This document shows, piece by piece, positions 1 to 12,293 of a DNA stretch of 64,000 nt; positions within the stretch are counted from its first letter, which is position 1, and every line of letters starts with the position of its first letter. The notes under the pieces are model-generated. The model saw only the letters and a list, made by a program, of their open reading frames with translations, did no database searches and was not told where the DNA came from. The DNA comes from Brachynemurus nebulosus (taxonomy: Eukaryota; Arthropoda; Insecta; Neuroptera; Myrmeleontidae): positions 58,760,160 through 58,824,159 of the forward strand of contig JAPWDM010000004.1 in assembly GCA_035578155.1 (NCBI GenBank). The letters run 5' to 3'. The position numbers and the translations under genes were made by a program.

Positions 1-340
1 ATTCGCTCAACCAAACTAATACTAACATAATACCTTAAAATTAAAAAATATTTATTTAAAATACTTGTGATAGTGATTAAAACCAAAGTGCATATTAAAA
101 TAAAACAAACTTTTATGAACTTTAATTAAGAATTTATATTTATTATTTTGTTTAAAGAATGTTAAATCTTTGTGAAAATGAAGGTAGCAAAATGACTTCA
201 TTAAAATTTTCTAATTAAAATCAAATTTTTATCATTTCTATAATAATATTATTAAAGGTCATTGCTCCCTACATTTATCTTATATATTTTTGTTACTCAA
301 TGAAAAAACTTTATTAAAAATTTTTCAATTTTACTTAATT

Positions 341-386
<46 letters not shown>

Positions 387-1165
387 TTCAAGAAATTTCG
401 AAATTTTTGAGTTTTGATCAAAAATTTCTATTTCGAGTTTCACTCTCCCATAGAAATTTTTGAGGGGGGGATATGTAACCACCATGGTACAGGCGCAGGT
501 GAAAAATTAACAAATTTTCATCAAAACTTTCTAGTAAAAATAAATTTTATTATATAACACAAAATTTTATCATAAAAACTCAAATAATGATTAGCGCTGC
601 AGATAATAATACATATCTGTAGTGTAGATTGCCTAAACGAACAGACTATGACTTTTGTCAAGTTTTTAACAGAAAGAACTGTTGGTGCTGTGGTCACGTT
701 TGGACACCAGAGATGCAACAACCAATCAGGGTTAAGCATCACTTGAATATTTCTGTCGTACCAGGTGGTGACATAAAGGAATACTTCAAAACAACACTTA
801 TTATTTCTTTCTAGTTAATGTATACAAATATTTCTATCTCTATATAGAAACCAATAGAACTTTCTTTCGATTCTTGGAAATGAAATTAAGGAACGCTTGT
901 TTTAAGAATAAGGATATAACTTGTTTCAAGTTAGTTGTAAGGTAATATTAAAACGAACAACATCAGAATCCTCGCCAGTGGAACAACTGCGCATTATTTT
1001 TTATACTTAAAAAATTTATAATTTATAAAATTATATAAGAAAATTATTTTTATACAAGTTTTCTACATTTATTCAATAAACTAATCAACTAAAAAACCAA
1101 TTAAAAGTGTTTTATTTGTGAAAAAACTATTCGTCTTGGAGAAGAAAAACCGAACCCACGCTGGA
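1..1165. other. AT-rich intergenic DNA
   Basis: I see no gene here. An uninterrupted A tract of about 37 bases lies near 345-381 and could be an old retroposon tail or slippage. Short open frames around 297-814 have no recognisable domain. Confidence 0.5.
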
Positions 1166-1169
1166 AAGT

Positions 1170-2270
1170 TTACCATCCTCTGTGCATCGCAAAATAACAC
1201 CGTAGTGAGATCTTTTCCCACGTTTGCGACGTTACAATAGGTGTTTTTTCATAAAAGCTTGTCGTATGTGTAAAGTCAAAATTAGACTTCGCTCTTGTAT
1301 AGTATTCATATTTCTTAGTGCACGATTGTTCAAAATATGAATTTTCTTTCATGTATGAAAGTAATTCATATGCATATGTAACCCAAAATATTAGGATCTT
1401 GTTGCCTTTGAATGCCGTTTTACAACTGTCTCTTAAAGTAATTCTAAATATTAGCCGAATAATTTTTTTCTGTATTATAAATACTCTGCTGGATTCCGTA
1501 TTTCTACCCCATGCTAATATGCCATATTTAATAGCTGAATATACATGTGAGTAGTAAAACATTAACAGTTGAGATCGTTCAACATAATTATTCAATATTC
1601 ACATTTGATAGTGCAACTGATTCAATTTTTTACACACATAATTCACATGATCGACAAATTTTAAATTGTGATCAGTATGTGTCCCAAGAAATTTGGTGAC
1701 TTCAGTCGCTCTTATTTGACTGCCTTTATTATTAAATATAAAATCTGTATTGGGTATAGTTCTTAATTTAAAATCTACTATATTAGTCTTATATAAGTTT
1801 ACAATTAATCGATTTTGTGAGCACCATTCACTGAAACGCTCAATTGTAATTATCATTTTATTGTTTTCTAGAAAAGTTATTAACCGGTTAGCGATGATTT
1901 TTTCGTAAATTTTCAAAAATACAGAGAGCAAAAGATTGGTCTGTAATTCTTTACGTTGTTTGTGTCATCTTTCTTATAAGTATATTGGCTTTATTTTGGC
2001 TACTTTAAGTCGATTTGGAAAAACACTTGTTTCAAGCATGCTATTAATATGTTCGCATAGTATATTTGAAAATATATATGCATTTTGTTTTAATACTATG
2101 GCAAGAATCTCATGAATTCTGCAGATTTCTTATTCGGCAAACTCATAATAATATTATAAACTTCCACTGGATCTGTAGGCATCAAATACACTGTTTTATG
2201 ACATGCAACGTCTATCTTAGTACAATGAACTGATTTTTTATCAAAGTTAACCTATTTACATTAACACAGA
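1170..2270 (-). pseudogene. Non-LTR retrotransposon (LINE) reverse transcriptase relic
   Basis: Reading on the minus strand from about 2270 to 1170, scattered frames give, in order, an RT-like stretch (VFPNRLKVAKIKPIY), the pattern SVFLKIYEKIIANRLITFLE typical of the fingers-palm of jockey/CR1-type RTs, then EWCSQNRLIVNLYKTNIVDF and KFLGTHTDHNLKFVDHVNYV, and a C-terminal part with YYSHVYSAIKYGILAWG. This block order matches the post-catalytic half of insect LINE RTs. The catalytic FADD-type block is missing between the two frames near 1840-1870, so an internal deletion is likely. Several stops and frame changes occur and no endonuclease is seen. It is a dead, truncated copy. Clade assignment (jockey-like) is an inference from memory. 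Confidence 0.8.
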
Positions 2271-2274
2271 CTCC

Positions 2275-4050
2275 CGTTGAAATAGTAAGCTAAATGTTTC
2301 TTTATGGAACCCGAATGTACTCAAAATGTATGTTCCTTTAAAAAAAGAATAAAAACAAAAAATACGCATAGTAATTTTTATAGAAAAGCCTACATGCATA
2401 ACATATAGTTTATATAAAATATTAAAATAAAAATCCTTTAGATTGAATACATTTTTATGTGGAATTATTTATAAAATATATACGTACTACAAGACACGTA
2501 GATGGTTAATGCTAATGTTTTTGTTTTGTCTAACGGTCCTTCGCATTTCCATCGTTTCGTATTCACATTTGTATTCTGGTAAATTGTAGTCGGTAATCTA
2601 TGTTATTGTAACTTTCTTTTTATACTGATATAATTTCACAGAAACCTTCCCTTAGTAAGTTATGAAATATTTGCGATAAATATAGTTATAAATTTTAAGG
2701 TTAAAAAATTAATCTAAAAATAAAATTACTGTTTTGACGAAGAGTTCAAAATTTGAACAAAAAGTACTGGAACTCCTCCTCGCTACCTCCACTATGATGG
2801 TTATATTTTTAGTACAGTTGGTTTTGATTAAATAGGCAATAAAACAAAATACATATATGAATAAAAAAAATACACATTTTTTCAATAATTTACCTCATTT
2901 GTAAAGGCTGTCTTTTGTAGTGTTACAGAACGTAAAATGAGAAACGTGCGAATTAGATTGAAAGCGAACTTTTTTTTATTTGAAAGTAAAATTTAAGAAT
3001 TTTATTGATATTAACTGCTAATTTCTGAAATATCTTTGCCACGACTGTGTCTTATAAACCGCATCTGTCAGCCTCTACCATATTATTAAGTAATTGGGGC
3101 TGTATTTTCGCAATAATAAGAGCTGTTACTCGTTTATCACTATAAACGAATGACTACATATTTTCAACGAAAATAATTTGTTTGCGTCAAATCACACAGA
3201 TTGTGTGTGCTAACTCACCGGATCATTTTTATTTAATTACATTTTCCTTTAAATAAATTTTAGTATATTTTTATAACGGGGGTGGGTACAAATCGACCAT
3301 TTTTCACCCCTCAGCCCATCGCTCTGATATTACTTTTTCTTAAATGTTTATATGTTGGTAGGGACGAATTTACAATAAATTGTTTAGTATAGCTAAAGCA
3401 AGTTACTAATACAAGTAGTTTAACTAAATATTGTTGTGTTTAGTGGGAGTTATTTACGCGCATAGCCTTTATACTCAAATCTAAATACTTTAACACTTTG
3501 AATCCTGAGCCCGAGTATAGGTTAGGCTAAGTCCCTATTAAAATTTTATTACGTAAATAAACCTTTCAAGTGTATAAATAGTAAAGCTCATTTTGTTGGC
3601 TTTAAAATAATAGGTACACAATACTTATATTACGCTTAATATCTTGATGAAATAACACCATTTTTTTTAAATACTGAAAAACCCTCAGGAAAGCATGGAA
3701 AAACATGTATTAAGGTCCCAGCGTTCATAGTGTTAAGTTAGTGTGTCTGCACTGGTACAAGTAAAAAATTCATAAAAAGTAAAACAAATGTTAGCTACTT
3801 GCTCAAGTAAATAGAACAGGCTTCTATTTATTTGACTAAACTGATTACTAAATTTCTTACTTTATTTACTAAGCATGTGCAAATCCAGCATAAATTTAAC
3901 TGTTTCTTCGGTCGTTGTCATATTTTGTTTTGTATCATCTTGATGTGCCTAATGAACCTAAATAAGTAAAAATAAGTAATAAAAAATAAGTATTTATTGG
4001 CAAGAGCGTTTACAAAGGAAAACGATCACCGTAGTTCATGTGATGTTTCA
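2275..4050. other. No recognisable feature
   Basis: AT-rich unique-looking sequence. I see no convincing reading frame, inverted repeat or tandem array. Part of the region nearest 2275 may be further 5' LINE sequence too decayed to read. Confidence 0.4.
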
Positions 4051-4058
4051 CTAGTGTA

Positions 4059-5226
4059 CCGTCAGGTGGGGCAAATCCGGACAGAGCTGCCTCTCGATAT
4101 TTCTTCGTCAGTATTATGATCGCACAAGGTCATGGATCAATCTATGCTACTGAATTTTGTCAATTATTAGTTAGTCGTCAAAGAAAAGCGGTGAACGTGA
4201 CATCTTTATATTTTGTTATTTTACAGGCACGTCTTTAATAATTTTTTTAAATATTTAATTTATTTACTTTAAGAAACCGTTGTACAAAAAAAACAGTTAT
4301 GTATATAAGATAGGGAGTGGCAACAAAATGTTTGGTGTTTTGTTGGCAATATGTGTACAATAAATCAAAGCTGTATTGTGCTTAATTTTTTTTTTTTTTT
4401 TTGATAAATTAATTAACCAAAAATTGTCTATAGGTGAGACGATTCCATACACCATGTGTGGTCAATATAAAAAGAAAGTGGGTATAAACTACATGAACTC
4501 TAGTCTAGATAATATAAAATCGGCACTTTTCGGCAAGGACGCAACAACCGGGGAGGTCCAAGGGATCCAGCCCCCCTAAAATTACCTGGACTTTTCATAA
4601 AATTACCTAATTTTCCTTCAGTTAATTTTATTTATATTAAAAGGTAAAATTTTTAGTGGTTTAAAAATAAAATTTTCAGAAGGTACATTTTATTACATTT
4701 TCCATTCTTATCGGAGAGCTACGTTATCAAAAAATTTAATTACTTACATTTTTGTTGGACGCTCTATAGATATGAAGTTGTTGCGCTCCTGCTTTCCGAT
4801 ATTAAAAATAAAAGAAAATCGCTCAAACAAGCTGCTGAATAATTCCAAAATTCATTCAAATCCACGAAGTTTTATTTCACCCATCAAAAGTCACACACTG
4901 TTACAGATATTTATCGTAGCGAATTTTCGGATTGGAAATTCAGATATTTTTATCCTTTTGTGTCCGATTTCACTCAAATGCATGATTGAATATGATGTAT
5001 ATTGCAAAAAAGCACTGTCCGGATTCGCCCCACACGTAGGGGAGAATCCGGACACTATATAACCAAAAAAAAGTGTTGCAGTATTAATTTTGATATTTTT
5101 ATAACTATCCTATATGCTCGTGATACTGAAGCATTTAAATTATTTTTTTAGAATATTTTCGATTAAGTCTATACAATTTATTACCAAAAAACTGAAAAAA
5201 TCGTCAGGATTCGCCCCAACTGACGG
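4059..5226. mobile_element. TA-flanked terminal-inverted-repeat element, non-autonomous
   Basis: The ends are imperfect inverted repeats of about 24 bp: CCGTCAGGTGGGGCAAATCC at the left and its complement, ending CCCCAACTGACGG, at the right. A TA dinucleotide lies directly outside each end (4057-4058 and 5227-5228), as expected for a TA target duplication. A second inverted GGGGCGAATCCGGAC-type motif pair lies inside at about 5018-5056. Open frames in the interior have no recognisable transposase motif. Length is 1168 bp. A truncated copy lies at 10216. TA duplication suggests the Tc1/mariner/pogo group, but the family is not established. Confidence 0.7.
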
Positions 5227-5229
5227 TAT

Positions 5230-6080
5230 AGTCATCAAAAGTATAATTGTAACTGTTAAGATAAGGACTTCAGCTTTATCTGGATACGGAATAATGCCTT
5301 GAATAATAACAATAAATTTTCTCGGTTGTGGGGAGCGAGGAATTAACGACCGATATTTACCCAACAGCCTTCCAGAATTTGCAAATTCTTTAGCAATGCG
5401 CATGATAATTTGGCCATTTTTTCAGGATAGAAATATCAAAACAATATTTTAGTGCTTCTTTTTTATTCCTATTCTGTAAAAATTTCTACTGTCGCGAAAA
5501 ATATTGCATTTGATTCGATGAGCGTACTACTTTTTAAATAAGAACTCAAATGTTTTCCATAATATCTGAAAATTATATTAAAATGTAATTTTAAAAATCG
5601 AAAAGCCATTTTTCGTAATGTTTTTAAGAAAGAAAGAAATATATAAGAAACTATATTTTTTATTCCTTTTAAGCATGTACTACAAATATATAATTTGTGT
5701 AAAGGATGCTTCATGTATTAAATATGAAATGCACTTTTAATACGAAATACATTTATTTTTTATAATAAGTTTTTGACTGATTATTAAATATTTTGCACTA
5801 AAGTATATTGCAAACAATTATCATATACATTTGTATTCTGTACACATCGAAATCGCAAGTCACAGTTATCAACGTGTATATTCTGAATTTGTATTTAAAA
5901 AGAGATAGAAATATAATTGCATTTCTATCTGATCAGGGTGTATTATAAAAAGAATCTTTACTGCAATGTCATGTTCGCCTCTTCTTTTTGTACTTTATGC
6001 TATAAAGTGTAATACTTCTTATCTATATAACTACAAGCATATTATGAAAGTATGTATTAATCGCCATAGATCGTTTTATC
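5230..6080. other. No recognisable feature
   Basis: AT-rich sequence without a supported gene, RNA gene or repeat structure. Confidence 0.4.
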
Positions 6081-6330
6081 ATTGAAGACATGAGTGAATG
6101 AAGGTATTATGTAACATTTTTTCAAAAAGTCATTTTTTGCAAAATTTTGAAATATCTTATGCTGGAGTATCTTATATTACAATTTTATTCCATTATGCCT
6201 AGTAGTTTTCTAGAAATTCAATAATAAACACATGCTATTGCATTGGAAGTATATGAAAAGAAAAACTTTCAAACACTTTTACTATTCAAATTACAAAAAA
6301 TCAACACCTTCATCCACTCATGTCTTCAAT
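6081..6330. mobile_element. 250-bp MITE with 25-bp inverted ends
   Basis: ATTGAAGACATGAGTGAATG at the left is matched by the complement of CACTCATGTCTTCAAT at the right, one mismatch over about 25 bp. No coding capacity. No clear target duplication could be read. Confidence 0.65.
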
Positions 6331-6443
6331 TGTTATATTATTAAAAAAATTATGGGAAAGGAATTACCGCTTAATTACTTTTGATTAAAAATACTTATGC
6401 ACTCAATGCAAGCTCACCGAAAAATGTAATACAGAATGTAATA

Positions 6444-6700
6444 CAGACGAACCTTTAATTACGAATACCCCTCTTAGCCGAATCCCTGCTATAGCCGGAC
6501 AAATTTTGTATGGCGGTGGCATGCTATACTAAAACCAATGCATTCAGGACTCTTTTAGCAGACCCTCTGTTAACCGGACGCGGATACGATATTTTTTGAC
6601 GAAGATACATTATTACCTCCAATAACCGGACGCGAATACGTCTAGTGAACTCAGTTAACAATGACTCGGATAGGACGATGCGTTTTCAGAGATCCTCCAA
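6444..6700 (+). mobile_element. Pogo/Tigger-like element fragment (one end)
   Basis: The sequence starts CAGACGAACCTTTAATTACG directly after a TA (6442-6443), which resembles the CAG-tGAACCTCgaTTA terminal repeat of pogo/Tigger elements. It continues with repeated AACCGGACGCGGATAC-type motifs. No opposite end or transposase was found, so this is a truncated relic. The family call rests on memory of the Tigger terminus. Confidence 0.35.
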
Positions 6701-6714
6701 GTTGTTGACAATAC

Positions 6715-7190
6715 TAGTAAGTTACATTTCCCGAACGTTTGTTTATATCCATGGTAACCAAAAAATAACAATGCGGTAAATAAAGTAGGTGTGCGGTAAG
6801 TAAATAGGAGTGCGGTAAGTAAAATTAACTCAAAAATGATGTAATTATTTATTTATATGTATATTGAAATTAAAAGTATAATTTATATTAAGAAAATCAA
6901 TCGATTAATATGAGAATTTTCACTAATTTGCACATTATTATTATTGTTTCCATTAAGTTTTTCTTCATATTTTATTGACATTTCAAAAGGTTGTCCAATC
7001 ATTAAATTTTTCTGTGTTTTCATATCTTTCTTTCATTTTACGAGAATGAATTTGCAACCAATATTAATATGCTTCATTAAAAATATTCAAGCCAATATTG
7101 ACACTTAATTTATTATTTACAAATATAGTTGTCAATTGTCATTGCAAAGATTCGTAGTTGCTATAAAAATTTATAATATTTATTAGGAAA
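6715..7190 (+). repeat. Dispersed repeat, copy 1 (related to 45650-46600)
   Basis: Starts GTTACATTTCCCGAACGTTT and contains short GCGGTAAGTAAA repeats. The same order of blocks (TTCATGGTAACCAA, ATTTTGTTGACATTTCAAA, AATGAATTTGGAACCAAT) recurs near 45650-46600, where it is interrupted by a MITE. No coding content recognised. Confidence 0.55.
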
Positions 7191-7880
7191 TAATTATTTA
7201 AGCAGTTTTTTAAACATTTGGTCAGTTACCTCGGTCAGTTAAAAATTCAAACGGTCAGTATTACATTTTTTGAGCAGTATTAAAATAATTTTAGCAGTAA
7301 ATCGTGGTCAGTAATATAAATGAATTTGGTCAGTTATTTTATCCTACAATGGTTAAAATAAATAAATGGTCAGTAAAATAACTAAATGGTCAGTAAAATA
7401 ACTAAATGGTCAGTAAAATATCTAAACGGGCTGTTAAATAAACAGTTTGCTATTTCTCAGTATACAGTAAAAGTCAAACGTTATTTTGATTGAAAATAGT
7501 CTACAATTTGAGCCAAAAATGAATAATAAAAAGTAGGTGATGAGGTTGGTTAGCTAAGATTAGATTAGTTTAGTTAGTTTTGACAATATACTTCGACTTT
7601 GATATAAAAACTAGGTGGTGAGGTTAGTTAAGGTTAGGTTACTTTAGTTAGTTTTGGCAATATATTTATACTTTGATATAAAAACTAGGTGATGAGGTTA
7701 GGTAAGGTTAGGTTGGTTTACTTAGTTTTTTCAATGTACTTCGACTTTGGTATAAAAACTAAGTGGTGAGGTTAGTTAAGGTTAGATTAGTTTAGTTCGG
7801 TTTGACAATATATTTCTACTTTGATATAAAAACTAGGTGGTGAGGTTAGTTAAGGTTAGGTTAGTGTACTTAGTTTTGAC

Positions 7881-8586
7881 GGGTATTCGGCAAAATGTAA
7901 TCAAATAGGTTACAAATTACGATTACAAAATGTAAACTGTAATTTATGATTACAAATTACATTTTGTAACTGGTAAATCGTGATTACAATTTACATTTAC
8001 AAAATGTAATCTAAGATTTTTGATTACAATTCACTTTGTAATCGTAATTTGTAATCGTTTCTGAATTACAAAATATTCGTTTCAGTAATTTGGGTTACAA
8101 AATTACGATTACTTTTGGTTCAAATCAGTTTTTCAGTAGAAAACAGAAATACTTATGCATATTTATGTACTTCTTGGTTACTAGCAGGCCCGACGAGAGG
8201 ATGGGGTAGCCGAGGTTTTAGCCCCGAGGCACAGAATGGAAGAGGAGGCCCGTAGCGGTCGGTAGGGGCCCGGAAAAAAGTAAAAACTTTTATTTCTTTG
8301 CTCATAGCTTATTTTTTCGGGGAGAAATTCTTAAAAGATGTGCTTTATTCCCAGGGCCCGCCATTTCTCTCCATGGCCCTGGTTACTAGTAAAAGTAGTT
8401 TGTAACGATTACATGTAATCAGATTAAATGGTAATCAAATTAAATGTAATCGCGATTACAACTAATTGGATTATATGTAATTACAATTACATTAAGGAAA
8501 TATAATCGTAATAAAATGTAATCGGGATTACATGTAATCTGATTACAAGTAATCGGATTACCTATAATCGATTGCGCCCAACACTG
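7881..8586. mobile_element. hAT-like non-autonomous element inside the tandem array
   Basis: The flanks are GTTTTGAC (7873-7880) and GTTTTGAT (8587-8594), an 8-bp near-duplication that exactly interrupts one tandem unit. The right end reads GCCCAACACTG; its complement matches the left end GGGTATTCGGC at 7 of 11 positions. The interior is dense in GTAATC/GATTAC motifs able to self-pair. An 8-bp duplication and a CAGTG-type end point to the hAT superfamily. Confidence 0.55.
8185..8381. mobile_element. 197-bp hAT-type MITE with perfect 8-bp target duplication
   Basis: The element begins CAGGCCCGACGAGAGG and ends CCATGGCCCTG, giving inverted ends CAGGSCC. It is flanked on both sides by GTTACTAG (8177-8184 and 8382-8389), a perfect 8-bp duplication diagnostic of hAT. 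It is much more GC-rich than its surroundings and sits inside the older element at 7881-8586. Confidence 0.85.
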
Positions 8587-8984
8587 GTTTTGATAATATA
8601 CTTCGACTTTAATATAAAAACTAGGTGATGAGGTTAGCTAAGGTTAATTTAAGTCAGTTTAATTTAGGTTAGTTTAAGTTAGTTTTGGTTAGTTTACTCT
8701 AAAACCGCATTTTCGGGGAAATAATAATTATTTATCACTTATTGATTTAATAACTGCTCACAAATTACTGACCATTTATTAATTTTACTGATAAATTGGA
8801 TTTTTAACAAGCGAAATATTTATTGAACCGCTCATTTCAAAATATTTTACTGCCCGTTTCTATTTTTTTTTACTGCTTACATCTTACAGCCAAATCTATT
8901 ATTGAACATACCGTTTATATTTTTTTACTGACCAAAACTGTAATTTTCTACTGACCGTTTAAATCATAGCCATATTTATTCATG

Positions 8985-9295
8985 GCATTCTATGTGATAA
9001 TATAGAAATTAAAATTTCACTTATATTACCTGAATTTTATTTTATATGTTTATTCTTTAATTATCTTAAATTGATCGTGCGAGAAATATTATACAATACA
9101 TGATGCGTTAAGTGCTTTTACTGATCTCGAAAATTGCAAAAATTCGATCCTGCGGGTTTCGTTTTCGCAACATTTTCTCGATCAGTGAAAGCAACTTATC
9201 GAACTTATCTTGTAAAATACTACCTATTTAATAAGCACGAATTCAAATTCACATTGTATTATTTTGTATTTCTTTTACGAGTAGGTACCTATTCT
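8985..9295. other. No recognisable feature
   Basis: AT-rich sequence with no supported feature. Confidence 0.35.
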
Positions 9296-9529
9296 TTATT
9301 ATATTAGCGAATTTCGAAAACTCGAAATTCAGCTATTAAAAATTTGTTCGAGCATTGCCACTTTATTACAATAAGTAAAGTTTTTTAAAAATATCCGTGG
9401 TTATTGAAAAACTAACAAAAACATGTAATTTCTAATTTCTGTAATTTCTATAATAAATTAGGTTCGAAAGAGATGATAAAAGTGTGAACGGGGACAATTA
9501 GTAGGGCTGATTAAAGTTGAAATTGAAAT

Positions 9530-9655
9530 AGAGTTTCGAAATTTAGCGAATTTTCGAATGGAAAATTCAGCTATTACAGTCACTGTCATAACGCAACTTG
9601 AGCCCGGGATTATGAGAGAAATTTGTTTTGATGTCCCTTTAAATCGATACATACA
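9530..9655 (+). repeat. Dispersed repeat B adjoining (TA)n
   Basis: Core GCTATTACAG, TGTCATAACGCAACTTGAGC and CCGGGATTATG. It is shared with about 21588-21706 (inverted) and 47779-47830. The outer part TAGCGAATTTCGAAAACTCG also occurs near 9305 and in altered form near 10140. It abuts the large (TA)n tract on its right. Probably one end of an interspersed element; superfamily unknown. Confidence 0.6.
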
Positions 9656-9656
9656 A

Positions 9657-9895
<239 letters not shown>

Positions 9896-10215
9896 TGGGG
9901 CATTCTTTCTGAACGGGAAACCGCCTGCTTGTGTTTCTTAAAATAGGTGTACAATAGCTCCAATTAAAGGTTATGAACTCCACTTTTAAAATATGAGTGG
10001 GATAATTGACCTCACACAATTATAGCTTCAATATGGCGGCTGAAAACGGCATTTTTTGCGGACAAAAAACCTTCTGTAACGTTTTAAGAACTTTTTCATA
10101 AACAATTTTTTTGGTTCCACCGTGAGTTCGGCCGTAATAGCCGAATTTCGAGTGTGCGAAATTCTCTAAAATAAATAAATAAATAAATATAAATAAAGTC
10201 ATATAGCAGTAAGTA

Positions 10216-10452
10216 CCGTCAGGTGGGGCGACTCCGGACGATTTTTTCAGTTTTTTAGCAATAAATTGTTTAGAGTTAATCGAAAAAATTCTAAAAAATT
10301 AATTTAAATGCTTTAGTATCGCGAGCATATAGGATAGTATAATAATAAATATATCAAAATTGATACTGCATTTTTTTTTTATTATATAGTTGAGGCAAAT
10401 CCGGACAGTCTTTTTGTTGCAATATAAATCACATTCAGTCATGCATATGGGT
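10216..10452 (+). mobile_element. Truncated copy of the 4059-5226 element family
   Basis: Starts CCGTCAGGTGGGGCGACTCC after a TA, matching the terminus of the 4059 element, and continues with related sequence including GGCAAATCCGGACAG near 10394-10408. It stops where the next element begins at 10453, so it is probably cut by that insertion. Confidence 0.6.
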
Positions 10453-11241
10453 CAGTGTTGACCAGATGTTAGTTATAACTAATAACTAATAATTAATAAC
10501 TAATAACTAAATTCTTCTTTTGTAACTAATAACTATTAACTGAAAAATTCAGTTGTTAGTAATAACGAATAACTAATTTAGTTTTTAGTTGTAGTTATTT
10601 GTTATAACTAATAACTAATTTTATTTAAACGTTAGTATAAATTTTACTGAAAAAATATCGTAGGAGATAAAAAAGTCAGGAGGGATTTTGATAACGGAAA
10701 GTATAATTTAGCTGGTGTGATAATATTTCGAAGAATATACTTTCCTTATTTGTCTTTAAAAATATCGTTATTTTCGATATCAATAATTTTCGATAACGGA
10801 AACTACTTTTTAGTAGCGCTAATATGTTTGGAATACCTATAACTTGCTTCGCTTAAGCCTTTAAAAAATTCGTTATTTTTTTGTTACGGTATAAGTCTCC
10901 GTTTAGCATTTACGACAAAACACAATTACGAAAAGTATGGAAAAGTAATTTTAAAAAAAGTAATTTTTTAAAAATTGCTGACCCAAAAATGGAACTAGGT
11001 AATAGTGCCTAAAATTAATCAATTTAAGATATGTAGTCAATTCGTTGTAGATAATTTTCGTTTGATAAACGACAAAAAATGGGTTTAAGCTCCGCAAATA
11101 ACGGTATCGCCGCAACACGGTAACAACAAAATCGCAATACACGGTATCAGAGGAACATGAATTTATTTTTGAATATAGAGAAAGAGTTCAAGCAAATTAC
11201 TGTTTTAAAATTTAAACAATATATTATGTTCTCCTAATACC
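10453..11241 (+). mobile_element. Dispersed element K, copy 1
   Basis: Starts CAGTGTTGACCAGATGTTAG, followed by runs of TAACTAATAACT, then ATTTTCGATAACGGAAA and CGTTATCG-type sequence, and ends near TATGTTCTCCTAATACC. An inverted copy lies at 40104-40861. Similarity appears to continue beyond the listed end (GGGACTTTCTTC near 11285), so the true 3' end is uncertain. The CAGTG start is hAT-like, but no matching inverted end or duplication was found. Confidence 0.6.
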
Positions 11242-11354
11242 AATTAAAAAAATTAACAAAATAAATTGGTTTGAAGTGTTTTTTTGGGACTTTCTTCAAA
11301 AAAAAACACTCGTCACTCGGTAGATTGCTTTACAGAACTCATTTGCTCATTTTG

Positions 11355-11510
11355 CATATTTTACTCATTTAGCTCCACAGGGCTACATATTTTAATTTTT
11401 TGCTCCAGAGAGCAACACAGTTTACTCATTTAGTTCCACAGAGCTACACATTTTACTCATTTTGCTCCACAGAGCTGCACATTTTACTCATTTTTCTCCG
11501 CCTGAGTTAA
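11355..11510 (+). repeat. Minisatellite, 31-bp unit, ~5 copies
   Basis: The unit is TTTTACTCATTTAGCTCCAC followed by AGAGCTACACA, repeated about five times with substitutions (GCTACATA, GCAACACA, GCTGCACA). No coding frame is maintained. Confidence 0.8.
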
Positions 11511-12077
11511 TCATCTTGCTGGTTTTGTATCCCTGAAGATTAAAAAAAGAAAGAAAGTAAGAAATAAGAAGAATACAATTTAGCAACCCGATAACTAGTG
11601 ATTTGGCAAAACTAAAGTAATGTTAACGGTCAAATTAATTCTGTTGTTGCAAACGATTTTCTATTTTATTGCGCGTGAGTGTATCTTGTGGTATTTTCGC
11701 TGTTATAAAAATGTCTAAAGAGTAGGTACTGTTATTACTGTTATAACAAATTATTATTTAAGAATCAAGTTTATAATTAAAGTGAGTTTTTGCCGGTAAT
11801 TCCATGCCGTTCTACTCAGTTTATATTACAAATAACGCCCAGTATGAAGTGACACGCGATTAAAAACTAAAGAGTATTTTTTTTTCAATCTTTTATTTTT
11901 TATATATTCAGTACCTAAAGATAAAAACTAGCACAAAATAAGAATATTTTGTCGATAGATCGCGGTTTGGGAATTGACGAGTTAAAACGACTTTATTAGG
12001 TATCATCTAATTTAATTTATACGCGGTATAGGATTAAATTATATATAAATTTTTTTGTTATTGGTATTATAAGAGAC
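11511..12077. other. No recognisable feature
   Basis: AT-rich sequence without a supported feature. Confidence 0.35.
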
Positions 12078-12293
12078 ATCCCGAGTCAGAATTTTAATAC
12101 TGCATTGACCCTTCTAACATCTAAATGAGCCTACATTCACCCTAAGTGAATCTGTATCGACTCTCAATGAACCTACAAACACAATGTTTACAAATAATAA
12201 CCCTACATTAAAGCTACTTAACCCTCCACAAACCTATTTTAATACTATTTAACACTTTATAAACAATTACGAAAATAATTTACATATAATATA

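Larger units (their letters stand above)
7540..8700 (+). repeat. Tandem repeat, ~80-bp GGTTAG-rich unit, interrupted
   Basis: Units of about 80 bp run AAGGTTAGGTTAGTTTAG, GTTTTGACAATATACTTCGA, CTTTGATATAAAAACTAGG, then TGGTGAGGTTAGTT. About four to five units occupy 7540-7880; the array resumes at 8587-8700 after an inserted element. Two further units lie at 26800-26950 within another foldback element. Confidence 0.75.
7190..8980. mobile_element. Foldback-like region with arms of degenerate GGTCAGTAAAAT repeats
   Basis: 7220-7440 carries many copies of a short motif, best seen as three or four 20-bp units of AACTAAATGGTCAGTAAAAT at 7361-7430. About 8750-8970 carries the same motif inverted (ACTGACCATTT, TACTGACC). 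The two arms enclose the GGTTAG tandem array and an hAT-like insertion. Arms built from short degenerate repeats are the layout of Drosophila FB-type foldback elements, but no family link can be shown by eye. Confidence 0.45.

Noticed and set aside
629..814. 61-codon frame with Cys-His residues resembling a zinc finger
   Set aside because: Spacing fits no zinc-finger class and flanking DNA shows no exon signals.
4772..5302. Open frames inside the 4059-5226 element as a transposase
   Set aside because: No HTH or DDE motif, and the frames coincide with the inverted-repeat motifs.
7540..7880. GGTTAG-rich repeats as an interstitial telomere
   Set aside because: TTAGG is never repeated in a pure run; it appears only as part of a complex ~80-bp unit.
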